This document shows positions 10,351 to 20,623 of a DNA stretch of 64,000 bases, one piece after another. Each line of letters starts with the position of its first letter. Position 1 is the stretch's first letter. Source of the stretch: Neostapfia colusana (lineage: Eukaryota; Streptophyta; Magnoliopsida; Poales; Poaceae). Where the stretch lies: NCBI GenBank assembly GCA_030760725.1, contig JASWHV010000012.1, positions 54,777,652 to 54,841,651 on the forward strand. Reading direction: 5' to 3'. The notes beneath the pieces are model-generated. The model was not told the origin of the DNA, made no database searches, and saw only the letters and a list, made by a program, of their open reading frames with translations. A program made the position numbers and the translations under genes.

Positions 10351-11121
10351 TCACTGAGCTGGCTCCTCGGGATCTTCCTCATTATTGCGGCTGCCCTCTG
10401 ACTCCGCTTTGGGTGGGGAGGCTGCTGGTGGAGAAGTGCGGCGACGCCTACTCGCCCGGCGATCTGGGGAGTCAGGAGTCCATGTGTCATTCACGGTGAA
10501 ACACAATTCATTCCCATCTCCTCTTTCTCTCGCCCTCAAGCTGGCTCGAAGCAACGCCTCAGTCTCCTTCAGGGTGTCATGAACATCCTGAAGCTCCTGC
10601 TGGCACTCCTGCAGTCGAGTGTTAAGCATAGCAGCATCCTCCAAGCACAGGTCCATGTGCTCATGGGAAGTCCCCTGCTGCACTGGCTGGTACTTGTACT
10701 CCGTTGTACCACTCTCACGCTGGAGGACATACATGTACTCAGTCCTGTCCAGGTGGCGACGGTAGATGTGATTCTGGCAGGTGATGGCCTCCCAGGTGAC
10801 ATCCTTCTCCGCATCGACCTGTGTCGCTTGACAAGCTGGAGAGCGGTGGATCTTAAGCTGCTGATTTTCATGGATGATCTTCATTTTTGAACTCCATTCT
10901 TCCCGCTTCTCACGGGTGGTCCAGGTGGAGCTGTAGTGTATGATTAGCTTGCCCGTATTGCCGGCGGTGTGGAGCATACGTCGAAGACGGCGCAACAAGC
11001 CTCCTACTGCCAATCCGTAGGAGAGATACGTCACCGGACGGTTCTCCTCTCTCAGGGCAAGGGCAACTATGGGAACTCTCCCTCCGGTGGACTTGTGGGC
11101 GGTGCGGATCATGCGAACCAT
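10351..11121 (-). CDS. TE-5 ORF0, histone-H3-tail-like N-terminus, intact
   Basis: An uninterrupted 256-codon gene lies between the primer site and gag. Residues 1-22 align gap-free with histone H3 (M, R3, T7, A8, K10, STGG, P17, L21, A22), but position 9 is His (CAC) where TE-6 has Arg (CGC), which fits CpG decay. Then come residues 35-60 (Gly/Leu/Arg-rich), a core with EEW at 74-76 and WEAIT at 110-114, a probable coiled coil at about 157-198, TWTPDSP at 213-219, a basic RRASRRRR patch, and a Pro/Ser/acidic tail. The core spacing is shared with TE-3 ORF0. No enzyme motif is visible. Function is unknown; a chromatin- or RNA-binding accessory role is my inference. It starts 201 bp downstream of the primer site. 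Confidence 0.8.
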   Translation of the reverse strand: MVRMIRTAHKSTGGRVPIVALALREENRPVTYLSYGLAVGGLLRRLRRMLHTAGNTGKLIIHYSSTWTTREKREEWSSKMKIIHENQQLKIHRSPACQATQVDAEKDVTWEAITCQNHIYRRHLDRTEYMYVLQRESGTTEYKYQPVQQGTSHEHMDLCLEDAAMLNTRLQECQQELQDVHDTLKETEALLRASLRARERGDGNELCFTVNDTWTPDSPDRRASRRRRTSPPAASPPKAESEGSRNNEEDPEEPAQ

Positions 11122-11322
11122 CTAAAACATAAAGCATTTAAAATTAAGTTAGATAAGATTTTAAACAAAAATCCTATTTTGAATAAAAGTTGGTGTAAGA
11201 TGAATAAAGTGACCCCATTAAATAACACTTTTCAACCCACACCTTTGTAAAATAGTTTTTAAGAAAATAGGGTCCTTAAATACGTCCATTTCTACCTAGG
11301 TCCACGTTCCTACAGGCAACCT

Positions 11323-11336
11323 TGGCTCTGATACCA
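11323..11336 (-). other. Primer binding site of TE-5
   Basis: The minus strand reads TGGTATCAGAGCCA, complementary to the 3' end of initiator methionine tRNA. It lies four bases from the 5' LTR, which starts at 11341. Confidence 0.92.
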
Positions 11337-11975
11337 CTTCTGTCACACCCGGTTTCTCCGAAGAACAACCGAGTGACTATCACATGTATGCCAGGATCAT
11401 TTTCTCAGACATGTGATGACAAATAGTGAAGCATCATTTATTACGAGCCAGGTGTCAAATATAAATATGTCTTACAAAGCATACATCTCGATGGACGATA
11501 ATAAGTTCGTAACATGTAAATAAACTAGCAGTGAAATATTATTCTTGTGGGCTCCATCACAGGTGTTGCCCGGGGGACTTACATGAACCTAGAATCCTTC
11601 TTTGGGTCCGAAGTCTTGGTCATTGAACACCACATCATTCCCTTGACCTGAGCAGCAATTTAAACCAACAAATATGCAAGTTTGAGTACCGTTGGTACTC
11701 AGCAAGTGTGGGAAAGTTATGTCATGCATGGCTAGAGCAAGGAGAGGTTGAACTCATGGTTAAAGCACTACGCAATTAATACCTATCACCTTAGCTTAGT
11801 AAGCACCTACATTATTACATAGGTAAAATGGTACCAATCTCCCAACCCATCATCATAATCAAATAACCATAACATCAATTCCAATGTTAAGCTCCCCGCT
11901 TAACATCCTCAACTTCCAAAGCCATCCCTCCTCTAATCATGAATAAGTCCAAGCCGCTCTTGACCGTGAGCATGG

Positions 11976-12070
11976 CTGTCATGACAGTTTTGACTCTGCA
12001 GAGTTTGCACCACTGTACCCACAGGTAGTGATTTCATCCCCCGTTGTCGGGTGGACTAAAAGAACCTCCA
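11976..12070 (-). other. Palindrome and hairpin module, family-1 form
   Basis: CTGTCATGACAG is a 12-base palindrome at the position of CTATCATGATAG in the other LTR families. It differs by one base in each arm, and the two changes complement each other. ACTCTGCAGAG follows. At about 12040 an inverted repeat CCCG-TTGT-CGGG takes the place of the other family's GTCACC stem. Confidence 0.55.
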
Positions 12071-14361
12071 TTATGCCAGTGGCCACGAACCACATTCACA
12101 CTTCCCAGGTGTGTAGCCAGGAGATCACTACGAAGCCTTTACAAAGGGATTCCCGACGAGCGTGGGCCCACTGAGGTTTCACCCCTAACAGCATACAAGA
12201 GGCTCCAACCCCGCTGCAGTGGCCCCCTCTTGAGCCTTGCGGTTCATATGGTAGTCCAGCTGACACCTATTCCCCACACCATCCAACACACCCATACTAC
12301 GCCGGGGATACACCTAATTAATTGGCCAAGCTGCCCCATCTCAGCATGTGGTTGGCACGGTAAATCCAGGTTACATGCTCCATGAACCGGTCTTTAGGAT
12401 CCAGGCAAGTACTAAACACAAAGCCAAGTCTCGTGCACCCAGCACCAACCAAATCATCCAACTTGCCTCGATCCCTACCTCTACATGACTCATAATATCT
12501 CATTCAAGAGTATGGTAAATAAACTGATGATCTCATATCCCAATTATCCCATTCTAAGCATGGCTAAGCAAAAGTAATATGAGTGAATAACATAATAAAA
12601 CCAATCCCAAACCAAGCTACAAGGAAACAAGATAATGCAATTCTAGGGAAACTTCCTAGCATGGGTTTCATATTTCAATTGACAATGCAAATAATTCTAT
12701 CTACACATCCTAGCATAGGATCAAAGTGGTCAAGGACACTTGCCTTCTTCCTGCTGCTCTGGGAATGGAAAGTCCTGGTCTTGGAAGGGGAGAACTTGCT
12801 CTGGGGCAGGTTCTGCTCATGCCAACACATATAGCAAAAGAAAACAACAATCCATAAGACATAGTTCACACTTTCACTCCACACATACATACATATGATA
12901 GTCATTCACATTTCTAAGTGTTGTGTTTACTCTAGCTGTGTTGATTTTTAGCCTTCATGCACTTTTAAACATATGTATATGATTTCTAACTTTTGTATTT
13001 CAGATTTCTGTTTGCACACTATATATGAATTTTTAATTTGAATAAATTCTTTATATTTAATTAATATAGTTCTTAACTACCAAGTTTGCATGGAAGGTAT
13101 TTTCCTACTCCAAATGGGTTTTCAGATCTTCTACCAAATCATAAACTGAAATCTTTGGATTTGGAAACTTCACTTATCATTTTCTAGTTATGCACACCTA
13201 TTTCCCTATATTTTCAGATTTATTTTCTATGCCTAAATGTGAACTTTATTATGAAAATAGTAAGACACATCATCTAAACAGAATAGGTTCTGATCTAAAA
13301 TATTAAATAATATATTTTTGAACTTCTCCTCTGATGTGAACTAATTTAAATTTATTTTACCAATTTTCAGAATTATTTCCTAACCTAAAAATGTGTCCCT
13401 ATAACTAATAAATGTGAACAATCAATTAGACAGATTCATTTCAGCTTAAAATCTACTTCTAACTCATTCTAAAGTTCTCCAAGTGCTAGGAGAGTTTAAA
13501 TTTGAATTTACAATGTGTTTGCCTCACCTTTTTAAATTTAAATCCTAATCACATATTCAATTTTTCTGAATTTAATATCATATAGGGTCAAAAAGGTAAA
13601 TCCACCCTACTACAGGGTCTAATTTATTATTTCATAAATTTCCAGGGGTCTAGCTACACATAACAGAGGGGTTTTCCTAATTTTTATTATGTCCAGGGGG
13701 CTAAAACTGATTTTTAAATGAATTTACATGAATTTCTGAAGTTCCAGGGGCTAGATCAGAAGTTTCCGGGGCTAGCTCGTGTTTTTCGAGATCCCCAGGG
13801 GGTAGCGCGTAAGAATACCGGCCTTTATAACGCGGGGCTGATGTGGACCATCCGATTTAAAATAGACAGCTGAGATTAGATCGCCGAACCGGTACGCGGG
13901 GGGTTTTATTTCAACAGTGCGATTTAAAATAGACGGTGCACAAGCAGCCACGTCGCCCTGACCGTGCGCGGGCGGCGCTGCCCGGCGGCGGGAGGCGGCG
14001 ATCTCGCCGGAAAACTTCGGATCTTCGCATATACTTCCTAAAACTGGGATTTCATGGCATAGAACGGTAGAGGGGAGGTCGGGGATCTCACCTCAGGGTT
14101 TTTCTTGAGCTCGGAGGCCCTGGAAGGCGGTCGGCGACGAGGTCCGAGGTGAAAACGAGGCGGTGCTCGTCGGAGCTGTGTCTAGAGCGCAAAACACCGG
14201 ATTTCCTTCACCTGCGAGACTCCCCGGAGGCGGTGGAACATGATCGGCGCGTTAGATCAGAAAATCCGAGCAAGGATCGAGAGAAAACGGCCGGAGAAGC
14301 TCTGGTTCTCACCGGGAGGAAAAACAGCCGATCGGGGAGAAAAAACAGGGCAATGCCGGCG

Positions 14362-14369
14362 TTTATATA
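14362..14369 (-). promoter_or_regulatory. TATA box of TE-5
   Basis: The minus strand reads TATATAAA in a GC-rich context about 400 bp into the LTR in element orientation. TE-6 has TATAAAA at the matching place. Confidence 0.6.
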
Positions 14370-14766
14370 GATGAGGGAGGGCGGCGGTCTGTTGGGATCA
14401 GGTTGGAGTCGTCCGGGACCAGAATTCGTCTGGGGAACGCGGGTTTCCGGGGGTAGTTTGGATTCGGGAGAGAGAGGTGTCCCGGGGTCGGCCGAGCGCG
14501 CGCGAGGAAGAAGATGACGGCGGGCCCCGCGTGTCAGTGAGAGGAAACGGGGCGCGCAACTGTGGGATGGCGCGGGGGGGGGGGGGGGAATGGTGGGCCG
14601 GCTGGTGGGTTTCGGCCCACTGGCCGGGATTTTGTTTTTTTCTTTTTCTTTTTCTTTTCTGTTTTGATTTGAATTTGAATTCCAATTCGAATTTGAATTT
14701 CTGCACCACATGCAATACATCCAAAAAATTTTACATTCCCCTCTTAACAGGTTTTGGGGTGTTACA

Positions 14767-14985
14767 CCCCCCCCCCGCCTGGGACGTATTCTGCACGATC
14801 GTGCGGAACAGGTCGGTCTGCTCCTCATGACCACCCACCAGTGCCGCTATGACATCCGCTAGGGTAAGCGGAGGCAGCGGTGGTGGTTGCTGCTGCGGCG
14901 TGCTGTCGTAGGCAGGTGGCTGGGAGTCATCGCCTCCCTGCTGGCTAGAGCCACCAGTCTCGTGCGTGGTCCGAGTGTGAACCAT
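14767..14985 (-). pseudogene. gag: TE-4 gag start, cut by TE-5
   Basis: From the ATG at 14985 the minus strand encodes MVHTRTTHETGG, a Gln/Pro-rich stretch and EEQTDLFRTIVQ. This matches the gag start of TE-2 (MVRTRSTQEEGG..DEQTELLLMIVQ at 47798). After about 73 codons it runs into a C run (sense G run) and then the TE-5 LTR. Upstream in-frame Met codons exist to 15123, but the TE-2 comparison favours 14985. The remaining gag and pol are deleted. Confidence 0.8.
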
Positions 14986-16943
14986 CTGCAACCATACGAC
15001 ATTAAACATCAGTCCCGCAACATATTGCATGCAGTCCAATAAAATAGGCGTAAAACATAATGACATTAAAACATGCGATACATCTCGTTTACGGATAATG
15101 TAATAACTTTGCACAAGATACACTATTACCAGACCAAATACAATCTAGTTAAATCCAACTTGATGAACCTCCTCTTTGGAATCTCACCACAACTAGGTTT
15201 GATCACTACGAGACGTTACTATCGCTTGGTTATCACGTATACCACCCTTTTATCTTCAATACGACACAAACATGGTCTCTAGCGAAAGAAACTTGAGTAA
15301 AGCATATACTCAATCTTTCACTTGTTGAAGATACCCACTCAGGAAAATGTTCTACCCCATTGTAAGTACTTAAACCCCCTAGGGTACAACAATCTCTCAA
15401 ATGAGTTCACTGTCATTCCTCTGCCAGAATGACCAGCTTCTACATATCTAAGATTTTGATCCGGTTCTGTGCATTTTCATGACTCAAGTTGAATACCCAA
15501 GTTAAAGTTAACTTCACTATCTTTCCAACGAGTATTTATTTGCCCTCAGATCAGCTCTGATTTAAAAGTTATGGTAATTCAAAGTCAACAGAATTTCTGG
15601 AAGAATTTCAATAGCACCTCCCTTGGAAGTTGCTGTTTTCAACCCTGGGTTCCACTGAATTCCTTGCTGAAAATACAGAAACATTGAATTACACAGATGT
15701 AACACATCTCCTACCCTTTCCAAAGATGTATCATATGATAATTTCAGATTTTTCTACAGGAAGTTACGCTTGAAAAACAGGACAGTCCAGAGAGTGTTTT
15801 AAATCTGTCCTGGTTCTGGACAGTTTACACTCCTCTGGGATTTAAGCCACCATAAGTTGTGATTCAGCTCTGGAAGTCTAAAACAAAGTTGTGGAGTACT
15901 TAAATACCTTTCCAGAACTATATCCCACACCTACATTGGCTAAATGATCTGTGAGTTATGCCCTGTCAAAGTTCAGCAAACTTGCTGCCCAAAACAGAGC
16001 ACTCTGTTTTTCAATCCTTTGGAACTACACTGAGCAACTATCACATTTTCCTACCCAACCCGGATCCTAAATGTTGAAACTTAGTGATTTTAATTCCTTG
16101 TTATCATTATCTTTCATGCACATGCCTATGATATCGGTACTATGTTCCTCACAAAAAGAAAATCCTTACCGGATTATACCGGCATATACGTCTCAAGTGT
16201 GGCACTAAACAGTCTCTCGCACACGTGTACTTCGCGGAATACATACGTGGTTAGTACCTGCAGAGGACCAAACAATAATGATGCACTCAAAGGTTGTTTC
16301 ATTTCAGGCAGTTCCATAATTGAAAGTAAATACAAACGCCCGTATCATTGTCATACGGTCGTCCTTGAGTTAAGCCACGTCTCAAGGTACGTGATCGTGT
16401 TTCAACACCACACGACGAGGAACCCGAGTAGATCATGAACGGGTCGTCACGGTTGGGAATGTTATCAACCCAACAGATACCACCTACTTCCCTGCAGGGC
16501 ACGCTGATGGCAAGCGCTACGTATGTCCTCCTGGGCTAATTCCAGACGAACACACTCTCGCGTTACTGACCACGCGATGGGGTCTCCACTTACATGCCTA
16601 ATGCACGCTAGGGATCAGCGTTTCATATGAACTCAGGAACATGAAGAGTCCAAGATTTTCATATTAACGTCTCACACCAAGTTGTGAGACCTATCCCTGA
16701 ACCACGTTGCTCTTCAGGGGAGCTAACCGAAATTGAACCGCTTTCGGTGGCGTTCCTTACCATTCTTACCAGATCGTAGGTGCGTCGTTACATAATTAAA
16801 ATTCAGAATTATAACACATATGTTAGTCTTGCCGCTTTAAGTAACTATGCTAATATAGTCCTTACTTGGGCAAACTACCGAATCCTCACCGTAACCTCAG
16901 GTTTCCCGTAATACAGTCCTTATGTACTGTGCTATCCCCAATG
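14986..16943 (-). other. TE-4 untranslated leader
   Basis: About 2 kb separates the primer site from gag, with no supported gene. Its right part (16140-16940) aligns with the TE-2 leader (51480-52284), for example around the CCGTATCATTG and ACACCACACGACG blocks. So a long leader is a family trait. Confidence 0.7.
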
Positions 16944-16957
16944 CCGCTCTGACACCA
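16944..16957 (-). other. Decayed primer binding site of TE-4
   Basis: The plus strand reads CCGCTCTGACACCA where intact elements have TGGCTCTGATACCA, three differences in 14 bases. It is three bases from the LTR start at 16961. Confidence 0.75.
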
Positions 16958-16960
16958 GGC

Positions 16961-19208
16961 TGTGGCGGACTGGAATCCGCTCATCCAGGATCGCAGAGGG
17001 TGGTGCCGCGCGATGCGACACCTGAAAGCACACATCATAAGGATACATTGTATTACATAGAAAACAAACTGAGATGTACAAAGTAGTACACTTGTTCCGT
17101 TACAAACTAAGGCATACATTACACAGCGGAAGTTTTAATTTGTACAACTCACGCCCGCCTATCTAGCAAAAGTCGGTTGCCTAGCCCTAGGGCAATCCAC
17201 ACTAGCTGCACTCCTCAGCTCAGCGCGGCGTGTACGGCTCCCACTCAGCCATGGTCCCCAACGGAGGGTAATCCTCGCCGGTAGACTCGTAACCCGAGTC
17301 CGTGGGTGGCTCCTCACCTTAAAAACACTTAAGCAGCAACCGTGAGCACGATGGCTCAACAAGACTTAACCGACTCCCCTAGGCATGAAACTCTATATGT
17401 AGGGTACAATGACATGGGATGTTAAGATTTCAGCAAATGGACACGCCTATAGTTTATCCTTAGTTCATATTTTAGCCACAGTTAACAGTTCATGAATCTG
17501 AAATTTAATAAGCAATCTTTGGTGGCACACATGTAACAATACAATTATATCATACAGCAGAATTGAATCATAACATTCCATAAATTATCTACGTTACGAT
17601 GCAGTGAACACGCGGTACTCATCACCGTGAGGGACGGCGAATCGACTCGATATACACCTGCAGGGATACTTAAAGAGCACATCACGTACGTCCACCCGTG
17701 GAGCTGCACAGCACGCTCACTCGATGTCGTACGGGACAACCTTTCACCCAACAGCCCAAACGTCGAACCGGTCGTACCGAAACGAGCAGGAGGTTCCCTA
17801 CACGGAGCATCTCGCTATGCCCGTTAGAAGATTTCCCTTGCTGCCCTCAGCCTACACCTATAAATCGGTGCGTTATGCCTCGACGCCCGGAGGTTTAGGT
17901 TACATCGGTTTATCGGGGCCCATATATCCGATATGTCTTCGGTACGTTCAATACTTGTTCAGCAGGGCCGCACACGGATCGGTCCTCAATCGACACGGAC
18001 AGGGATGCGCACACAAGACTTCCTCTTGCTGCGCCCTAGCCCCTGCCTAGTCTCATTTTTGTTACTAAAGTGATCTCACATCACTCGAACCAATCCCTTG
18101 TGTCCCACACCTAAACTCGCGAGTAGATTCCATCTACTCGACTTGTACCGAAGTCCTATGAATCATTAAGCATAGCCTGTCTACTCGAGGTGTTAGACAC
18201 TACCCTCAATCTTATAGGCCAATTCTGGTTATGCAAGTGGGGTTCCATCCATCCTACACCTAATGCACATTCATACTTCACACTAGACATGTAAACAAAG
18301 CAAAACTTTATAAAAAGGTTAATGCAAACCGGGGCTTGCTTTGTTGCTGCTGGTCAGTGGTTACGTATTCGTCCGGAAGAAGGAAATCGAGCACTTCCGG
18401 AGTCTCCTCGCCTTCAGCGACTACACGTTAACCATATGCTATATGTCAATTTAAATGCAATGTGTAAACTTGAATAAGTAATTACTATAACTCTAGCTAA
18501 CCCTCCCCTTTGGTTCTGAAATTTTTATGGTGGCCTGGTAGGGTCCTAACCAGAGTCTTGACCAAGTTTCATTTGAAACAAAGTTCATTTGAGCTTTGTA
18601 CAAATAAAAGCCTATTTGGTCAATATTAGAGTCTCTAAGTAATTCCAGGGTTTTTCATGGCTCCAACCATTACTGTCTGGAAACTAGAATTTGAGATGGT
18701 TCTAATGGAATTGGTTTCATGTCATTTGAAGAATCCTAGAGGGAGTTATGCCCTAAACAAGATTTGAGAAAATCTGAAAAATGTTTCTGAACATTTTTCT
18801 ATTTTCTCAGAGCAGTTCACTTAATTACCCCATTAGGGGGACTAAATTAACTGGGATGAGTCTTAAAATTTTACTGTGGCTCAAGGATTTTCCAATGAAC
18901 CTCTCAGCCAAATTTCAGAATTTTTCATTAAGTAATTCTGCAGATAAAATTCCCAACAGTTTAAATTTTAGGGATTTAATTCTGGAAATTTATTAAGTTT
19001 CATGATCTGAAATTGGTATTGCTGGAAAGTACTCAAAATCCTGAGTTCAGCAAAATTTGGTTCACTGAATTTGGAGCTTCCTACACAAAGTTATGAATTT
19101 CTCAAATTTGAGCTGAAACTGGAATTGTTTTGCTATTGGAAAAGAACCTGGGCCCATGCTTTAAATCCCAGCCAGTGAAAACCGAGAACACACGGGCCAC
19201 AGGGTTAG
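16961..19208 (-). repeat. TE-4 5' LTR, far end deleted
   Basis: It starts TGTGGCGGA and aligns with 3989-6231 and LTR-e. It continues to about AGGGTTAGCA (19201-19210) and then becomes LTR-a. Because TE-4 reads on the minus strand, the lost end is the promoter-side start of the LTR. Confidence 0.8.
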
Positions 19209-19815
19209 CACGTGGCGTGTTCGGAGCTCATCCCTGCAAAGTGGGGAGAGGTCCGCCGCTAAACTGGCTATGTGGGAGGCTCGGGGCTCATTCCCGCAAA
19301 GGGGGAGAGGTCCGACCCCGTGGGACACGTGTTGCCCCCAGAGCTAGCCTCTGCGGAGGAGCGAGGCCAGCCCGCAGGACACGTGTCACCTTAGGAGCTA
19401 TTCACCACGGAAAACAGAGGACCAGTCGCATGGGGTATGTGTCGACCTCGGAGCTCACCTCCGAGGGGTCCAGTCCTATTGGACACGTGTCACCTCCGGA
19501 GCTTATCTCCGAGAGGTCCGTCACTGTTGGACACGTGTCAACCTCGGAGCTCATCTCTGAGAAGAAAGGAAGTCTGGCGCTGTTAGGACACGTGGCACAC
19601 CCAGAGCCACCTCCGAAGAGAGGGGAGGTCCGGCACTGACACGTGGCATGCGCGGAGCCACCTCCGAATAGAGAGGAGGTCCCGACCACCAGGATACGTG
19701 GCGCACGCGGAGCTCACCTCCGAACAAGAGGGAGGACTCGCTCGCTTGACACGCGGCACAACCAGAGCTCGTCTCTGCGGAAAGGGGGAGACCAGGCCCC
19801 GATGGACAAGTGGAG
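19209..19815 (+). promoter_or_regulatory. G-box repeat array of LTR-a
   Basis: About twelve units of 48-59 bp, most containing ACACGTGTC or ACACGTGGC followed by a GGAGCTC block. Seven CACGTG cores are intact. Others have changed to TATGTG, TACGTG or CACGCG, in part consistent with CpG decay. The array ends about 210 bp upstream of the TATA box. Confidence 0.7.
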
Positions 19816-20022
19816 CTTCCGGAGCTCATCACCCCGGAGGTAACGAATTCTGAAGCGGTTTTTCTTCTGTATGCGTGGGAATCCCCGGTACTGAGGAAAC
19901 CGACATGACTTCCACAATGTTACCGAACCAAATCAATTAAAGATAAGTTGTTAAGATTCAACGACAATTTGAATAGGACTCTTATTCGTAGTCCAATCAG
20001 ATTAGAACTCTTTCCTCCTGAT

Positions 20023-20030
20023 TATAAATA
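20023..20030 (+). promoter_or_regulatory. TATA box of LTR-a
   Basis: TATAAATA preceded by TCCTGAT and followed by GAACACAGAACC. The same context occurs in LTR-b at 43224-43231. Confidence 0.65.
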
Positions 20031-20533
20031 GAACACAGAACCTTTGGCCAAAACCACAAACTTCTTTTCCAACTCCTGAGCCGACGACTTAGAGCCGAAG
20101 CCCCAATTCGCCGAATAAAACCTTCGCCGGAGTTCAGTCGAGGGAGATCGCCGGAAGAGAGCCCCAACAAGCTGTCTTGCTAGGAGAAGGACCCTGAGAC
20201 CAAGAATAACGTAAGGTAGGTCTCCAATACTACCTTACGACATTGTCACGTTTTCTTTGCATCTGTTCTTCGATTCCTTTCGAACAGAAGCTTTTTCGTG
20301 GACAGATCACGTGTTGATCGGTTTGATCTAGAGTCAAGATCATCGCCATGTCCACATATGATCCGAACACCTCTGTTCATCGTAAACCCATGCAAACCAT
20401 GCAAGAACACGTACAAACTGATCTAATAGAAACTGATCATAGGATAACATGCATATGCATCATCACATCTAGTTAAAGTTTGTGCATGATATTGATTGTT
20501 GTGAATCTTGTATGTGCGTGATCGCGTATAGAA

Positions 20534-20623
20534 GGACAAGCTCAGGGGGCTGTTTATGACGAGCTGCCACAACAAGGCTTCGAGATCCAAGAGCAACCGG
20601 AACCACAAGAACAAGGCAAGTGC
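20534..20623 (+). other. Conserved short frame of LTR-a
   Basis: Thirty open codons starting GQAQGAVYDEL and ending EQGKC. A splice-acceptor-like TATAG lies just upstream and AAG/GCAAGT lies at the end. LTR-b has 27 codons here, shorter by exactly three. Confidence 0.45.

Larger units (their letters stand above)
6228..14766 (-). mobile_element. TE-5: Ty3 chromovirus of the TE-6 family, lacking reverse transcriptase
   Basis: The 5' LTR is complete (11341-14766, TGTCACACCC..GGGTGTTACA). The 3' LTR is reduced to its last 143 bp (6228-6370). The internal region (6371-11340) carries ORF0, gag, protease, RNase H, integrase and chromodomain but has lost RT by an in-frame deletion. It inserted in TE-4 gag. 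Several stops and frameshifts show it is older than TE-6. Confidence 0.9.
11341..14766 (-). repeat. TE-5 5' LTR, 3426 bp
   Basis: It begins TGTCACACCC and ends GGGTGTTACA and aligns along its length with both TE-6 LTRs, though clearly more diverged. It contains the palindrome CTGTCATGACAG (11976-11987), the short conserved frame (12736-12813), an AT-rich middle (12900-13600), and a GC-rich promoter end with the TATA box at 14362. Confidence 0.9.
3989..19208 (-). mobile_element. TE-4: Ty3 element related to TE-2, gutted by insertion and deletion
   Basis: The LTRs start with TGTGGCGGA at 3989 and 16961 and both lack their far ends. Between them remain a 2-kb leader (14986-16943), a decayed primer site and the first 73 codons of gag. 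TE-5 inserted in gag at 14766/14767. The rest of gag and all of pol are missing, because a deletion joined the TE-5 3' LTR to the TE-4 3' LTR at 6228-6231. TE-2 is the closest relative in the window (similar LTR, leader and gag start). The bases before 3989 (TCTCC) would be the target duplication, but the other copy is lost. Confidence 0.8.

Noticed and set aside
19130..19639. 169-codon frame over the G-box array (also 42470-42838)
   Set aside because: Repeat-driven open frames in both strands; no codon bias or domain, and the two LTR copies do not share the frame end.
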